Made by a program: the position numbers and the translations under genes
The notes under the pieces: generated by a model
What the model was told of the DNA's origin: nothing
The model's input: the letters and a program-made list of their open reading frames with translations, nothing else
Database searches by the model: none
Assembly: GCF_002386445.1 (NCBI RefSeq)
Contig: NZ_DGIR01000012.1
Coordinates: 1-64,000 of the forward strand
Direction: 5' to 3'
From: Pseudomonas sp. UBA4617
Lineage (GTDB): Bacteria; Pseudomonadota; Gammaproteobacteria; Pseudomonadales; Pseudomonadaceae
Length of the DNA stretch: 64,000 nucleotides
Shown here: positions 62,756 to 64,000 of the stretch, piece by piece
Numbering within the stretch: position 1 is the stretch's first letter
Layout of the letters: each line of letters opens with the position of its first letter

Positions 62756-63280
62756 ATGAACTCGAAGTCGTTGCTTGCAGGCTGCTGCATGCTGTTCTTC
62801 TGGGCGCAGGCAGCACAGGCCGATTATGGCCAGATCAGCCTGGACGGCCTGGTAGAGGCGCCAACCTGTCAAATCAATGGTGGTAACGGCAACCTGCCGG
62901 TCTCGTTGCCTCCGGTAAACGCGGCATTGCTTGCCAGCCCCGGTCAGACTGCCGGGAACACGCCCTTCCAGCTGGATCTCACCAATTGCTCCCCGGGTGT
63001 CACCCGGGTATCGACCTATTTCGAAACTGGCCCGACCATCAGCCCGGAAGGGCGTCTGATCGTGGATGCAGGCGGTAGCGAGAATGTCCAGGTGGAACTG
63101 CTCAACGGTGAACAGCGGCCGATGAACCTGGCGGCGCCAAAGGGCTCGCAGAACTCGCAGGTGGTGCCGATCGTCAGCGGCAGTGCGACATTGCGCTACA
63201 CCGCCCGCTACTACTCCACCGGTGGCACCACGCCTGGCTTGGTGGCAACCCGCGTGCAGTACTCGCTCGACTATCCATGA
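62756..63280 (+). CDS. Major fimbrial subunit (FimA type)
   Basis: The 174-residue pilin has a signal peptide (MNSKSLLAGCCMLFFWAQAA). The mature part has the donor-strand groove pattern ISLDGLVEAPTCQING at the start, a second Cys in LDLTNCSPGVT, and the penultimate-Tyr end ATLRYTARYYSTGGT ... VQYSLDYP. Such subunits are polymerised by a chaperone and usher. The chaperone gene follows after 61 bases. The usher must lie beyond the right edge of the window. Confidence 0.85.
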   Translation: MNSKSLLAGCCMLFFWAQAAQADYGQISLDGLVEAPTCQINGGNGNLPVSLPPVNAALLASPGQTAGNTPFQLDLTNCSPGVTRVSTYFETGPTISPEGRLIVDAGGSENVQVELLNGEQRPMNLAAPKGSQNSQVVPIVSGSATLRYTARYYSTGGTTPGLVATRVQYSLDYP

Positions 63281-63341
63281 CATTTCCCCGAAGGCGGCCC
63301 GTTCCAGGGCTGCCTTTCCGACGTTCCTGAGCACCTACATC

Positions 63342-64000
63342 ATGCGTTTCTTCTTCAACGTCCTGCGGCGTGGACTGCTGCTGGCCGTCTGCCTGGCATC
63401 GCCGCCTCTTGCCGCCAATGTGGTCATCGCCAACACGCGGGTTGTGTTTCCTGCCGCCCAGTCCGAAGTCACGGTCAAACTGAGCAATGTCGGCAGTTCG
63501 CCCTCGCTGGTCCAGGCCTGGGTCGACGATGGTCGGCCACAGGCCCAGATACAGGACCTGCAGGTGCCATTCAACGTGATGCCCGCCATGTTTCGCCTCG
63601 ATGCTGGCAAAGGCCAGAGCCTGAGGCTGTTCCATGACGGTGAGGCAATGCCCGCCGACCGCGAAAGCCTGTACTGGCTCAATGTGCTGGAAGTGCCCCC
63701 GAAGGGTTCGGGGAATGCCCTGCAGGTGGCGCTACGTTCACGCATCAAATTGCTCTATCGGCCGGCAGGGTTGCCGGGGAAAGCCGTCGATGCCCACCGT
63801 CGGCTTACCTGGCAATTGCTGCGTGAAGGCCAGCAATGGCTGCTTACCGCCAGCAACCCCGGCCCGTATGTGGTCAACCTGGCCAGTGTGACCCTGGAGC
63901 AGGACCGCCACAGCCCAGTGGAGCTGGGCCCCAACCATGTGCTGCCGTTCGCCAGCACCCGCTTCAGCGTCGAGCGCCTGGCTGGCCAGGCCACTGTTCG
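63342..64000 (+). CDS. Periplasmic fimbrial chaperone (PapD/FimC type), cut by the window edge
   Basis: The frame is open from ATG 63342 to the end of the window with no stop, covering about 219 residues of an expected 230-250. It begins with a signal peptide (MRFFFNVLRRGLLLAVCLAS). It shows the PapD fold signatures NTRVVFPAAQSEVTVKLSNV, the FRLDAGKGQSLRL strand, and ESLYWLNVLEVPP followed by LRSRIKLLYRP, which hold the donor strand and the Arg/Lys pair. It serves the pilin gene upstream. Confidence 0.88.
   Translation, partial: MRFFFNVLRRGLLLAVCLASPPLAANVVIANTRVVFPAAQSEVTVKLSNVGSSPSLVQAWVDDGRPQAQIQDLQVPFNVMPAMFRLDAGKGQSLRLFHDGEAMPADRESLYWLNVLEVPPKGSGNALQVALRSRIKLLYRPAGLPGKAVDAHRRLTWQLLREGQQWLLTASNPGPYVVNLASVTLEQDRHSPVELGPNHVLPFASTRFSVERLAGQATV

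Overview
The window is chromosomal DNA of a Pseudomonas, most likely from the P. putida group. The evidence is the high-GC codon use, the gene order infA-bpt-aat / ftsK-lolA-rarA-crcB-serS-cysG / tusDCBE, the putida-type REP repeats (a GCGGG arm followed by CCCGCTCCCACAGG), and csrA, modABC, tsdBA, galU and gorA versions of Pseudomonas type. Species was judged by eye only.

Layout. 1-10.9 kb is core housekeeping: translation initiation, N-degron transferases, chromosome segregation, lipoprotein transport, fork repair, fluoride export, serine-tRNA charging and siroheme synthesis, then a glutathionyl-hydroquinone reductase. 11.0-13.4 kb is the tus sulfur relay with a TrpD2-like gene. 13.5-15.8 kb holds a purine permease and a YccA-type membrane protein.

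15.9-22.8 kb is a foreign island of about 6.8 kb. It sits inside a tRNA-Ser(UGA) gene: the 5' half lies at 15907-15945 and a decayed 3' half at 22755-22813, and the two halves together rebuild the tRNA. The island carries its own intact tRNA-Ser(UGA), then at once a HEPN RNase-like gene, a gene with a PD-(D/E)XK-like nuclease signature, a decayed operon of small phage-type genes, an AT-rich 681-codon gene with a second PD-(D/E)XK-like signature, and a relic of a P2-type tail-tube gene next to the right junction. No integrase is visible. It looks like a degraded prophage or satellite that kept defence-like cargo.

23.0-40.3 kb is accessory metabolism and signalling: a three-gene cytochrome/GMC oxidoreductase operon whose GMC protein ends in a LecA (PA-IL)-like lectin domain, an epoxide-hydrolase-like enzyme, an isochorismatase-like enzyme, a LysR regulator with a TSUP exporter, a GGDEF protein, an SLC13 permease, small envelope proteins, an APH-like kinase with an SDR, an SCP2-like protein and a histidine phosphatase. 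40.4-48.5 kb contains sohB, tRNA-Cys, many small lineage-type hypotheticals, a GNAT gene behind a short leader ORF, adhP, a PL7 alginate lyase-like gene, DoxX and tRNA-Leu. 49-52.3 kb holds a histidine kinase / double-domain KaiC / response regulator operon next to csrA. 52.5-64 kb holds topoisomerase IB, modABC with a ModE-type operator, a nitronate monooxygenase-like gene, tsdBA, galU, gorA and the start of a chaperone-usher fimbrial locus that runs off the right edge.

All calls come from reading the sequence. No database search was run. Where several start codons were possible, the start was chosen from the ribosome binding site and the usual length of the family.
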